This document shows, piece by piece, positions 10,398-20,900 of a DNA stretch of 64,000 bases; within the stretch, counting starts at the first letter, position 1, and each line of letters begins with the position of its first letter. Below the pieces are notes generated by a model. The model was not told where the DNA came from and did not search any database. It saw only the letters and a program-made list of their open reading frames with translations. The translations under genes were made by a program, and so were the position numbers. Source of the stretch: Amia ocellicauda (Eukaryota; Chordata; Actinopteri; Amiiformes; Amiidae); NCBI RefSeq assembly GCF_036373705.1, contig NC_089866.1, forward strand, positions 6,870,001 through 6,934,000, in the 5' to 3' direction.

Positions 10398-12389
10398 ACA
10401 TGTTTTATAGGTTACACACCATGTCACTTTGCAAAATTGTTTGTTTGTTGTGTCTTGCATTTTTTAAGCTGACAGAATGAGAATAGTTTGTTTAGTCTTT
10501 TTTTATTTTTACTTAGCCTTGACAATTGTACAATAATCAGAGGAATGGCCTCAAGAGCAATGTACTTTTGAAATGAATGACCTGTGGAGAAAAACATAAT
10601 GTGTCCACCTCCCCCACACAGTCAAATTAAATTGGTTTTGTAGCAGGGGGTGTGGGGGTGAAAAACTGCAATGGTATTTTGATTTTCCCAGTTGGGCCCC
10701 GGTTTAAAACTGAGTCAGAGGTCACACTGAGTGGCATTCATCCACTCTGTTGACAGGCTGAAGGAAGACCATTGGTACATGCCGAAAGATCCTTATTTAA
10801 TGTGTTTGTCCTGATAGGTGTTTTTAATTGTTTTAGTTTGTTTAATGTTATACAAAAATAAACAGATGGCATGAAGTTTTCCCTTTTTAATTTTAATTTT
10901 GTGTACGATGGATAACCTTCACATATCTGATGAAGTTAAAACACTTGGAATTACAACGACAATAGATTTCATTTCAACATCCTTCAGCGTAGGTGCTGAG
11001 TGCAAACAGTATAATAGAATAGAATGTAAATACAGTTTAGAAGCTTAAATGGCTTTAAAAAAAGTGCTGCTCTCAGTTGTTTACTGTATTTGCATTATAT
11101 CAGTAGTAGTTTTCAGACTAATTCTAGCATGTGTTATTCAAGATGCTGAATGCAATTTTAAACTTGTCCATATGATGTCGACAGAGGTCTAACTTAAGGA
11201 ATGGCACTAAGGGGCTCAAATGAAGAGCTGCCATTTTGATTGCTGTACACCAATCACAATTGCAGTGACACAGTGCCTATGATATTGGGTCATGGCAGCC
11301 ATGCTTGTTAGTACTCTGTACTAGTGTCATGCATGGCAGTTTGTTGCACAGTGGTCATTACAGCACTATGATGAATTTAGAATGAGTTTTATGCAGAGCT
11401 CAGTGGTCAAGGATATTTAGACGTCTGAAGTAAACCCATGATGCTCTTTCAGAATCTGAAGTCAGACTGGAGATGTGAGCCTTCCTTCTAGGTGAAATTA
11501 TGATATTTCTGACTCTGAATATGAGTTTGACCAAGATAGAGAGGTCAAAGGTAAAAAAGATGGACCTTTTTAGGTGGCACATATATGACTTCCTATGTTT
11601 TCTATATTGACCAAAGGCCTATGTCCTCTCTGTTAGGCGTTATAGAGCTAAAATCACTCAAGATGAGCATTTTACCTCAGAAGAAGGGTCAGTGGTCAAT
11701 CCCAAGTACATTTTTAGCTTGCCCACTTATGGTTTGCAATACATGTCCAATACTAATAGTGACTGTATCTCTACCCTGTAAGCAGTTAAAATGCACCGAA
11801 ATACATATTTGAGCTGTACACCCTTAAGGAAAGAACAGAGTTTAGAACAAAGCAGTATAAATACACAGAGTTGATGAGCAGTGGAAGGATGTGCAGTTAC
11901 TGTAATTAGTCCAAGGGATAGGAAATGATTCAATAATCAGGTGCGAAAACACAGAAAACCAAGAAAGAATAAGGTGAAAGCTGGAACAGGGTGACATCTA
12001 GCGGACAGTTGAAGACATTCAGCATGTAGATGTTACAATAAGCTATGATACATTTTGAGATGTTTATAATTAGAGGTAAAAGGTCAAGGATATTTAGGTA
12101 TCCCAAAAAAGTCCGCTTTGCCCTTGTCAGACCAGTATGAAATAAAATATTGGTGGATTCGGGCAGCTAGGATTGCATTGATGTAAATGATCACACACTG
12201 TTAATGACATTTCACAGAAACTACATGCACATACACACACATACACATTGCATCCTGTATGTGCAGATCTGTATTGTCTTGTTATAGTTGGCTAGAGACT
12301 TAGGACATACATACACACATCTCTGCGTATGTGAATTTCTCCTGCATATCCGTTCTTATATGTTACTACATATTTGAATTAAGTACATA

Positions 12390-13299
12390 CACCGATGAGC
12401 CACAACATTATGACCATCTGCCTAATATTGTGTGGGTCCCCGTTTTGCCGCAAAAACAGCCCTGACCCGTCGAGGCATGGACTCCACTAGACCTCTGAAG
12501 GTGTGCTGTGGTATCTGGCACCAAGACGTTAGCAGCAGATCCTTTAAGTCCTGTAAGTTGCGAGGTGGGACCTCCATGGATTGGACTTGTTTGTCCAGCA
12601 CATCCCACAGATGCTCGATTGGATTGAGATCTGGGGAATTTGGAGGCCAAGTCAACACCTAACCCTAGGGTTACAACTCGTGATTCATCAGACCAGGCCT
12701 CCTTCCTCCATTGCTCCGTGGTCCAGTTCTGATGCTCACGTGCCCATTGTAGGCGCTTTCGGCAGTGGACAGGGGTCAGCATGGGCACCCTGACTGGTTA
12801 GCGGCTACGCAGCCCCATACGCAAGAAACTGCGATGCACTGTGTGTTCTGACACCTTTCTATCAGAACCAGCATTCACTTTTTCAGCAATTTGAGCAACA
12901 GTAGCTCGTCTGTTGGATCGGACCACAAGGGCCAGCCTTCGCTCCCCATGTGCATCAATGAGCCTTGGCCGCCCATGACCCTGTTCCCGGTTCACTGCTT
13001 TTCCTTTCTTGGACCACTTTTGATAGGTACTGACCACTGCAGACCGGGAACACCCCACAAGAGCTGTAGTTTTGGAGATGCTCTTACCCAGTCGTCTAGC
13101 CATCACAATTTGGCCCTTGTCAAAGTCGCTCAGATCCTTACGCTTGCCCATTTTTCCTGCTTCTAACACATCAACTTTGAGGACAAAATGTTCACTTGCT
13201 GCCTAATATATCCCACCCACTGACAGGTGCCATGATAACGAGATTATCAGTGTTATTCACTTCACCTGTCAGTGGTCATAATGTTATGGCTGATCGGTG
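12390..13299 (-). mobile_element. Tc1/mariner element, internally deleted, copy A
   Basis: The 910-bp element is flanked by TA (12388-12389, 13300-13301). Its ends are inverted repeats that start CACCGATSAGCCAYAACAT. The minus strand carries a transposase start, [20 protein letters not shown], with a DNA-binding domain and a GHGRPR motif, open to about residue 123 and then broken by a stop. The coding part then reaches the first catalytic site WSDESR and jumps to [18 protein letters not shown]. The block carrying the second catalytic Asp is therefore missing, and the downstream part is in another frame. The junction carries a short insert that includes the palindrome TAACCCTAGGGTTA (12660-12673). 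Copy B at 34090-34976 has the same deletion. It is non-autonomous. Confidence 0.92.
12422..13169 (-). pseudogene. Broken Tc1/mariner transposase, copy A
   Basis: The N-terminal portion is 13169-12798, ending at an in-frame stop after MGLRSR. A continuation from 12788 reads CRKRLQWAREHQNWTTEQW through WSDESR. The C-terminal portion (about 12658-12422) reads [20 protein letters not shown] and ends AKRGPTQY. The part between the first and second catalytic Asp, and the second Asp itself, is absent, so no active enzyme can be made. It is a different Tc1 lineage from the DD36E copies: the proteins share only motif-level similarity. Confidence 0.9.
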
Positions 13300-13301
13300 T
13301 A

Positions 13302-14179
13302 TATATAGAAATGCAATTTAGACAATGGTACAAATGTAAATATATCTGTGTAACACAATCATATATTTAACATGTATGTGTAAAGATTGAATACTGGTTT
13401 CTGCCTTATTCTGCCATATTTTGTCAGTGTGGTCATAGTGCACACATTATTTGGAGAGACGAGTGCGCAGGTACAGTGACCCTGCTAACACAAAATGTTA
13501 CAAAATACATGCAGCTTCCTGAGGGGTGAATTCCCTTGCTTGACTTGCTTAATTGATTAATAACTCAGATGTGTTCCCAGTATTTAGAATTTGGTGATTT
13601 AGGGTGACCTGTAAGATCAAGTAGATTTGGGGCTCTCTAGGACCAGGGTTGAACACCCCCTGACCCACCCACCCAGAGCTTAATTGTGGGCTTTGAGCAA
13701 ATGTCTGGGTGGTGATTGATGTGCCTCTTCAGAGTTTCATCTTTTTCTCACACTGTAGGTGCAGCGCTCATCTCCCCACATTGGGAGAACAGAATTAGTG
13801 CTGCTTTAAATGAAATGTTTACCATAAATATGGACCCTTTGTTCTATGTATATCCTCATTGATGGATACATATCTCTATAGTGTATCTGTTCCCTCCTCT
13901 CAGGTTGGAAATACAAATCTCTTCCCAGGGGCCACGGTTTTAATTAAGGGCCACCATGGAGCCTCCTTCAAAGATACATATTCATTTCATGTTTGTTGTT
14001 TCTTCCCATGTGTTTCTGCTCCTGTACAGCATATTCTCATTAGTTCTGTGTGTAGGAGGATTAATGGCAGCTGCAAGAATGCCTACATTTTGTTCTTCCA
14101 TTAAATTTCTAAATACTAATAAAAGGGGCTTCCAGTATTTTTAAAGTGTGTTTATTCTCTCCATTACTACACTCCTGAG
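13302..14179. other. Intergenic, no gene recognised
   Basis: Unique AT-rich sequence. An 81-codon plus-strand ORF at 13859-14104 has no recognisable domain and no convincing splice sites. Treated as chance. Confidence 0.4.
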
Positions 14180-14548
14180 TCACAGTGGACGGATATAGTG
14201 GCCGGGGACACTACTTAAATAGAAAGGATTTCTACTCTGTGTTCCTTCAGGGGATTGTTGATGAGAGGGGCAGATTCTGAGCCATCTATGTTGGAGCAAC
14301 GGATAAGGTCCATGATAAGGTAATGAAAAAATCCAAGTCTTCAACACCTGGGAAGACAAGATGGGAGGCTTCAAGCTGCTTGTTGACAGTGCCATCACCA
14401 CTCCAAAACCTGACAATGGTGCCCTCACCATGCAGGAGCAGCTCCAAAACTCCAGAATAAGCTGTGGTCAAGTGGTAATCAAACAAGGATTGGGAAGAAT
14501 GAAATGCAAGTGCAGGAGGGTGACATCTACAGAATACTAGACTTGATG
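14180..14548 (+). pseudogene. PIF/Harbinger transposase remnant
   Basis: From 14186 the plus strand reads VDGYSGRGHYLNRKDFYSVF, then LQGIVDERGRF, a stop, and IYVGATDKVHDK. This lines up with the Harbinger DDE core pattern (YYNRKGFHSIVLQGVVDHRG..F.D.YVG.PGSVHD). After a frameshift it continues as LLVDSAITTPKPDNGALT and NSRISCGQVVIKQGLGRMK, the counterpart of the conserved GDSAYPL...P and the terminal SRARMVVENAFGRLKGRW region. At least one stop, one frameshift and a deletion of the central region are present, so it is a fossil. No terminal repeats were identified. The alternative, a host HARBI1 pseudogene, is less likely given the divergence. Confidence 0.75.
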
Positions 14549-15683
14549 TGGTGGGTATGATTGTCATTGCTGCATGTAGGATAGTGTGTCCAGGTGCCCT
14601 GTCACAATACACTACATGGTCAAAAGTCTGACTCCAAATGCTGCTTCATTAATTCTATTAGAAAGAGGGTTTGCTCCCCGGTGAAACCATCATTTGCTGG
14701 CTGTGCTGCACTGCCTGAGTTGATGGCACTAGTGGAAGGCTCTCCCTCCATACTCTAAGCTTCCTGTGTTTTCCTCGCTGCTGTTCTCTATCCGTAATTC
14801 AAGAATTGAACATGTGATCAACTCCATAAAAACAGCAATTAATAAGATGTCAGATGTGTACAGTAAAGTGTTTTGCATTGACATATTATAAAGGAGTTTT
14901 GCACAGATTAAGAAATATTTTGAGGTAAACATCACTTAATATTCTTAATATAACCTTGCCCCTTTGCTATATTTCATATTAAGACATGAATATTTCCAGT
15001 AGTTTTTTGTTTGTTTGTTTGACATAGAACCTTTTAAATTCTACCAACACATAATGATCTGTTATATTTCCATGCCAATTAACAACAGTGGAGCAGAAAT
15101 AATAATGACTACTCAGAAAATCATGGCCAGACTCACTCTTGTAAATTCACCTGAAAATAAATCTACACCCTGACCATAAGGGCTTCATCGAGGTATTAGG
15201 TGCATGGATCTCCTGCTGCCTGGTACAGGGGAGCAGTAAGAGCTTGCAACCTCATCCAAAAACAGATTTGTATCCCTATCTGTGTAAACTGCAAAAATAA
15301 GTGAATAACAAGTAGGCCTATATCACCTATACAGGCTAAATGATACTGCAAACATGAATTGATATCCAGAGTGAATATTGTAGAAACTGTGGAAGAAACT
15401 CAGCCTTCAATCAGGTTAATGCATCCATTTATTTACAATAAAAAGTTGATACAAAAAGTCAGAGACACAAAAAGTTAAAGATCTGGTGAGAGGTGAAATA
15501 TCCTGGCCTGACCCTAATCTTGACCTGTCTCTTTTAATTTTACAAGCAGTAAAATCTTGCAAGATAGAAATTTGACCTTTCCTTCCACAAAACCAATACA
15601 GATCGCTATTGTTGAATATTGAAGAGTTATGCATGAACTTGTGCTGCCACTGTGCAGCAGCCATATTAGAAGTCACCCCAAAA

Positions 15684-15687
15684 CTTT

Positions 15688-15723
<36 letters not shown>

Positions 15724-15724
15724 T
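15684..15724. repeat. (TTTC)n microsatellite
   Basis: About ten tetranucleotide units, directly readable. Confidence 0.95.
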
Positions 15725-16448
15725 TAATTTCTACCTATACATATAACATAATGAAATGTTAGTGTAATTCATAACAAACAGATAGTCCATTGGCACATGC
15801 ACAATTGACAATTTTCCTCCTTAAATGAGTTATTCTGGATCTGTTCATACTTGTCAGAAAGCATTGTCTACCACAATGTTTGCAATGCACAGTAGCCTAA
15901 ACACCACTATTTTAGAAGCATCTAAGCACAACATTGACAAACCTGTAGTGAAAAAAATTAGCCAGTATTACTACATCCAGGAATAACCCTTACTTTTCAC
16001 GACAATTATCTTAGCCCTCTTTATTTATCCAAGCCCTTTCTTTTTTCTTCTTTTACTTTAAGTTAGTTAAACAAAAAAGGAATAACAGTTTCTTTACCCC
16101 TCCCTACCCCCCAATAACCCCACCCGAGCCTCTTCCACCCACCCTCCCCTACTACCCTTCCCTACCCGTCCTAGGCCGTCCGTGGCCGGAAGACAGATGG
16201 CCAGACAAACAACCAACAGGATAAACAAACAATGAAATCAACAGGTGGACAGTTAGACAGACAAACAGACAGACGGCCGGTGGCACGTCGACAAATTAAG
16301 ATATAAACATAAAATTGTGCGCATATAGGAGACCAGTTGGGATGTTTCACTCATGTCCAAGCATAAAAAAAGGAACACAAACACACAAAAATAAATAAAT
16401 AAAAATAATAATAAATAGATAAAAAATATTTTAACAGACTGTTTGGGG

Positions 16449-16488
16449 TGGTGTGTGTGTATGTGTGTGCGTGTGTGTGTGTGTGTGC
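16449..16488. repeat. (GT)n microsatellite
   Basis: An imperfect GT run of about 40 bp with AT and GC interruptions. Confidence 0.9.
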
Positions 16489-16559
16489 ATGAAGCATTAG
16501 TTACAATGGTAAATGGAAAAATTTTAGAAATTGTGCCAATTTTCCTGGAAATGGTGATT

Positions 16560-17290
16560 ATGTTTTTTCCTGTTTAATATAATCTGTTAACAGGTTTTGC
16601 CCTTGTGTGATGCTAAGTTTGTGCCAGCTTTTCCAGTTCAGGAGTATAGTCTTCTTGGTAATAGTCAACGCTATGAGAACTCGAGTTGGGTTTTGTTCAG
16701 GGAGGTTGAGTGTGGTTGGGTCTCCGAGGAGACGTGGATGGAGAGAGCGGGATGCTGCAGCCCAAAAAAGATGATGTTTTTTTTACCACTTCTTGCCAGA
16801 AGTGATGAGTCAGTGGATGGAGCCAAAAGGCATGAAAGTAATTGTCAGGGGTGTTCAGCGTACAGTGTGAACAAGTATCAGACTCTATGAAGCCCATTGT
16901 AAACATTTTGTGCTGGGTAATGTGTGTTCTGAGAATTACTTTGTATTGGATCAGTTGTGTGAGGGTGTTATTACTCATTGTCAATATATTCTTGCAGATT
17001 TGTTTCCAGAAGCTGGTATCAGTGTGGATTGCTAAATCCCAGTCGCCAATTAGAAGGGATATTGATGAGCAATTTTGGGAGATTATATAATTTTGATAAT
17101 GGTTTCTTAGAGGGGGTTAATTTGTCAATTGTAGATTGTTGTAGGGGTAGTAGATTGTTATTGATTATATTATTTTTTTATTTGATAGCATTTGTTAATT
17201 GGAGATATTGGAGATATTGTTCTTTACCAAAACTTTGCTTTATGAGGGATCTCCCAAGAAGCCATTTTTCTGGAATTCGATGAGCAACGT
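16560..17290 (-). mobile_element. L1-like LINE fragment, 3' part of ORF2
   Basis: The minus strand (16984-16697) reads LTQLIQYKVILRTHITQHKM, then FTMGFIESDTCSHCTLNTPD and HAFWLHPLTHHFWQEV. This is the pattern of the region after the reverse transcriptase in fish L1/Tx1-type ORF2 (W..H...RTY.T...L......D..C.RC....T..H..W.CP....FW..V). Upstream in broken frames are YLQYLQLTNAIK (about 17230) and a TNLQEYIDNE-type segment (about 17000). Several stops interrupt it. The catalytic RT and endonuclease parts are absent. Confidence 0.72.
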
Positions 17291-17940
17291 TTGGGAGTAT
17301 TGATGAGAACTATAAAATTAAAAGCAAAGCAAACAACGCGATACATAGCATTCGATTGTAAAGTGTAATACAACGAAAATCATTGATTAATTCAGTATTT
17401 TTGGCCTCCTTAAGTACCATGAACGTTCATATAATGTTTTTCAACTGTTTTTTTCACCTGGGTTAATGACACTGTGGCTAAGTGTCATTAGCCATAACTC
17501 AGCCCCTACAATACCACTAACTTTATGGTATTTATGAAGGTTTAAAATATTATATTTCTGTTGTACTTTGCCATACATAGCATGAAAATAATAAGATCCT
17601 TCATGACACGACTGGAAGGCGATTCCCACCGCCTGCCTAGGTGGCGCTGCCCATGCAGTGAGTCTGTCTCCGGTTCATCCGTCTCTGTCACACTGCGCTC
17701 TTTGTTTGCTGAGAACCTGCGGCTGCTCCTGCGCAGTTCCTCTTGAGCAGCTGCGCAGCTGTGCAGACGTTTAAGCCTGTGGATGCGGGACCTGATGACG
17801 TCTTTTCCGCAGAAGTTCATGCAGACGACAACTTGGGCAGGTTTGTCGCAAAGTCTGTGCAGATTGTGCGCAGACTCGGCAGGGTGTCCGTGTCGTGATC
17901 GCAGCCTCTGGTCTACATGTTTGCGGCAGGTTATACAGAA
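17291..17940 (+). promoter_or_regulatory. ECI1 upstream region / probable promoter
   Basis: AT-rich sequence gives way from about 17600 to a GC- and CpG-richer stretch (gcgctgccc, gcgcagttcc, tgcgcagctg) running up to the ECI1 start, without a TATA box. This looks like a small CpG-type promoter. An in-frame upstream ATG lies at 17917 in a poor context. Confidence 0.45.
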
Positions 17941-20900
17941 ATGGCAACTACACTACGACTTGCGGCGAAGTACGCTCTCTCAGGTATGTGGCTTTAAAAT
18001 TGCGCATTGTCGTTGCGTTTAGAAAATGCACACCCATGCCTGTGTTCATTTGCTTGTTTTTAGGCCTATTTTTTTTTTCTCCAATAATTGCCCTGTTTAT
18101 GTAAAACTAGAACAAAGGTCATTGCATAGTAAGCAATCTCAAAAGTTTGAAAACTTTCCTTTTGATATGTAGTCCACATATAATCCGTAAATAATCTGAA
18201 AATGAGTGTGTTTTAATTTAAAGTAACTTAATTTGAGCTTTGCAATTATTTGCATTGTTTTTGTATGATGATGATGATGGTGATTATTATGGTTATTATG
18301 ATTGGGTTATTGGGGGAAAAAAAAACACTATAATACAAGATCACTGAAAAACGAGTTATTCTATTGTAAATTCTGCTCTATCCAACTTTGATTCACAAAA
18401 GTTTGTCATTTTTCTTATCAGTAAAATCTTGTGTGAAGTTTGATTTATAAATATAAATATCAGAAAGTATTGTGTGCCAACGGTCTTGTACATTGTGTCG
18501 TTGTGTTCCTCTCTCAGGGAGACTGGCACAGCTCAGGGGCAGCCTGCCAGGACATGGTCGAAGCGGGGGGCTTCACTCCGCATTGCCCTGCTCCGTGTCT
18601 AATCAGAGAAATGCCTCCACCACCTCTAAAATTCATGTGGAGTTGGACAGTAACACAGGTAATGATCACACAAGCCTCAAACTAGCACAATCTGGGAAGT
18701 TGCCATATACCTTAAGTTTGCAGTGGCTGAAGGTCATAGTCAGGGGATACAATTAACTTTTTTGGCCACTAGCCACAGTGTCTGGTAGAAGGAAAAAACT
18801 TACCAGCCACTTGGTATTTTTACCAGCTAAAGGCAAAAATCACCAGAAATGCATGAGGTGCGTAAATGTGTGGTGAACATGTTAAAATGTGGCATTTATT
18901 CAGGTAATTAATCAATCACTATAACAATAGCTAATCTCACACCTGTATAGACTCGACAGGGGTGTATGAGCGAAAAGGATCTGGATAGGAAAAACATGCT
19001 CCCACACAGTTTCTACTTGCAAGTGTTATAAGGTCTTTGATCAAAACACTGCATTCTACTGAATTATAACACTTGCAAGTAGAGACAGTGTACAGGAGCA
19101 TCGTTTTCAAATTAATCAATCACATATGAAATAACATGGCAGCTGATGGGGATCTGTATAAACACACTAACACATGAGAAGGGGTGTTATATGGTGACAT
19201 TATTGCTCTTCATACTCCTCTTCCTCTTCAGTGCTACTTCCTTCTCTGGGTCTCTGCACATCATTAAAATAATTTAATTGGACTGGCTAGATATTCATAG
19301 AGTCACGGTCTGTGGTTGGGTAAAAAATATATAATCTCTAGGAATGATGACAGACAGTGATGTTGTTTCCATTGGTCAATACGATGCACGCCAGCAAAGA
19401 CGCAATGCAAACAAACGGCACGTTTCTCTTCAGCAGAATCTCCGCTACGCAGCAAAAATCGTTTAAACATAAATTAATATGTTGTAATTGATGAATACGT
19501 ATCTAACGCAACAACTTTGTTAAATAAATATCTATGTAAAAATACATTATTAGAAGCCGTATGGAATTGGCATAATAACAGCAGACCTGTCAACTCTCGT
19601 ATTATTGTCCCGACATCAGCACAACTTTTTATTGTCACAATATCAAATTAACTATAAAGGTTGTGACTATTTGTTTTATAAGGGAATATTTTGCAATTAC
19701 ACCTGTAATTGACCTACCAATATGTTTTTCTTTTTAATTTTTTATACATTTTCATTCAATTGCCAGTTTAGCAATGTGAGCTGCAATGAAAATGTTTTAA
19801 CATTAGTGTCCTTGTGGCAATGTTTTCTAGTCACAACACAGAAATAAATACAAAATGTATAAGACCTATCTAGCTAGCTAATTTATACAATCTATACAAA
19901 CGATTGACTTTTCCTCTCCAAACCACACTCAGACTGCCGCTCTGCGTTCGGAAACACAACTGTGCATTCGAGTTCCAGTGAATACACAATAAAGAGCAAT
20001 AGCTGTCTGTGTGTGTGTATTCATGTGTTTGTTGCTCCTCTTTCCTTTTCTGTCAAATTATAATTCTGAAACACTTTGATCCAGGTCATTAAAAACTCAG
20101 TAATTATGACTATGAAAAGTAATTAAAAGTCATTATTTTTCCACATCCCCATCTTATTTCTGCTTCATTGCACGCCATGAAATATGTCCTCCTGGACCGA
20201 AGACTGGTCAAGATGCCATATATTTAAAAAAAACATGATATTGCGGTTTGCGAAATCAACTAACATACCAACACTACAACGTCAACAAATTAATTCATGT
20301 TGAGACATACCGACAAATCCATTCAACTAAAAGTTGAGTTCCCTTACACTTGTTGGCTACCCACCAAAGTGGCTGGTAAAATTTACAGATTTACCCGCCA
20401 CTGGCTAAATCTATCTGCATTTGGCGGGTGGCGGGTGTTAATTTTATTCCTTGGTCATAGTTCATTTCTACAATGCATCAGGGCTGTAACATTACACCTT
20501 TACTATACACTGGGCTTTTGCAGCATCTAAAGTGGAAAACCTGTATTGGACCAGTGATTGGTTCACAATATAAAGGTTAAATAAAGGGGTAGAGGGGTTA
20601 ATTGACCGATTTACACACAGAACCATCTTCATAAAAGTTGAACAGCATCTTTAGCCTCAGGAAGAAATGGGAAGAAAATGAAAACTAATGTTCTTAACGC
20701 ATTGCCCCTTCCCTGTCACTGTGTCTGTGTGTGTTCAAGGCATTGCTGTGATGACCATGCAGACCCCCCCCGTGAACAGCATGAGTCTGGACCTCCTGAC
20801 CGAGTTCTCCATCAGCCTGGAGAAGCTGGAGATGGACCGCAGCTGCCGGGGAGTTGTCCTGACCTCGGTGAGCGAGCGAGGGGTTGTGTGAGGCTGAGGA

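Larger units (their letters stand above)
9959..12389. other. Intergenic stretch left of the deleted Tc1 copy, no gene recognised
   Basis: It contains the PTX4 upstream region, a CA/TA microsatellite (about 10335-10397) and AT-rich unique sequence. The phrase GGTCAAGGATATTTAG occurs twice (about 11407 and 12083), a weak hint of a degraded repeat. No exon with paired splice sites was found on either strand. Confidence 0.5.
14549..16559. other. Intergenic, simple repeats only
   Basis: No exon found. It holds a (TTTC)n tract (15684-15724), a C/T-rich stretch (16095-16170), an A-rich stretch (16375-16430) and a (GT)n tract (16449-16488). The T-rich tract near 16035-16065 could be the antisense poly(A) tail of the L1-like fragment to the right. 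Confidence 0.5.

Noticed and set aside
17917-17940. In-frame upstream ATG for ECI1 (MFAAGYTE extension)
   Set aside because: It has a poor initiation context (T at -3) and would put an acidic residue early in the mitochondrial presequence. The ATG at 17941 has G at -3 and +4.
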